From NCBI GenBank assembly GCA_021739805.1, contig JAIPBB010000008.1, positions 1-41,796 on the forward strand: 41,796 bases of DNA, written 5' to 3'. Of the stretch, positions 41,717 through 41,796 are shown piece by piece. Numbering within the stretch: position 1 is the stretch's first letter; the number at the start of each line of letters is the position of its first letter. The notes beneath the pieces were generated by a model that did no database searches, was not told the origin of the DNA, and saw nothing but the letters and a program-made list of their open reading frames with translations. A program made the translations under genes and the position numbers. Source of the stretch: Saprospiraceae bacterium (GTDB lineage Bacteria; Bacteroidota; Bacteroidia; Bacteroidales; JAIPBB01).

Positions 41717-41796
41717 ATGATACATGTAAGATTGTACGGAATGAAAAATCTAATAGAAATTATATTGCTAAAGCTGCGTAACACACGGGGGGCAGC
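41717..41796 (+). CDS. Possible gene start cut by the right edge
   Basis: From the ATG at 41717 the frame is open to the window end: MIHVRLYGMKNLIEIILLKL and a few further residues. A second in-frame ATG (41741) would give MKNLIEIILLKL, which could begin a signal peptide. A -7 box lies 8 bases upstream. With only 26 codons visible nothing can be said of the product, and the frame may be chance. Confidence 0.25.
   Translation, partial: MIHVRLYGMKNLIEIILLKLRNTRGA

Overview
The window is a low-GC chromosomal segment of a member of the Bacteroidota, most likely class Bacteroidia. The evidence is: two secreted proteins ending in type IX secretion (T9SS) sorting domains; DUF4837 and DUF2723 family proteins; a Bacteroidota-style metG; TAnnTTTG promoter-like -7 boxes just upstream of many genes; and weak or absent Shine-Dalgarno sequences. 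Neither rRNA, CRISPR arrays, transposases nor phage genes are visible. One tRNA gene (Arg, CCU) is present.

Layout. 1-8.7 kb: recJ (cut by the left edge), a DUF4837 lipoprotein, then on the minus strand a polysaccharide deacetylase, a large DUF2723 membrane protein and a secreted M14 carboxypeptidase. 8.8-12.6 kb: an ECF sigma factor with a small membrane-protein partner, a secreted protein carrying a repeated AYVDDIPFDT motif, a decayed PLDc_N-like fragment, a rubredoxin-like/DUF2231 membrane protein and an outer-membrane barrel. 12.7-18.8 kb: a dicarboxylate/amino-acid symporter, an Elp3-like radical SAM protein, an LplT-like MFS transporter, two tandem paralogous envelope proteins and a DUF6873 protein. 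18.7-28 kb: a flippase-like membrane protein, Hsp20, metG, tRNA-Arg, a bile-acid:sodium symporter family transporter, a lipoprotein cyclophilin, a T9SS cargo protein and an ABC-F ATPase. 28.4-31.9 kb: gatE and gatD. 32-33.1 kb: an overlapping DUF6922/AbiEii-type toxin-antitoxin pair. 33.2-41.8 kb: a secreted endonuclease/exonuclease/phosphatase protein, a TMTC-like membrane protein with TPRs, xth, an OmpA-family lipoprotein, a secreted leucine-rich-repeat protein, radA, and a possible gene start at the right edge.

The standout is the gatE-gatD pair. These encode both subunits of the Glu-tRNA(Gln) amidotransferase GatDE, which is described as an archaeal enzyme; bacteria normally use GatCAB or GlnRS. 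Here the pair is complete, lies in an ordinary Bacteroidota neighbourhood, has a Bacteroidota-type -7 box 40 bases before gatE and a terminator after gatD, and is bracketed by a perfect 19-bp inverted repeat (28324-28342 and 31889-31907). The downstream copy lies inside a degenerate tandem array. A toxin-antitoxin pair follows directly. Together this looks like an acquired and domesticated archaeal-type tRNA-dependent glutamine pathway.

Secondary themes are: two unrelated GT-C type membrane glycosyltransferase families, both with C-terminal TPR-like regions (DUF2723 and TMTC-like); several long perfect or near-perfect hairpins between genes; and a dispersed intergenic repeat family (14234-14283, 18725-18773, 36529-36556). 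All functional calls come from reading motifs and family resemblance by eye; no database search was possible.
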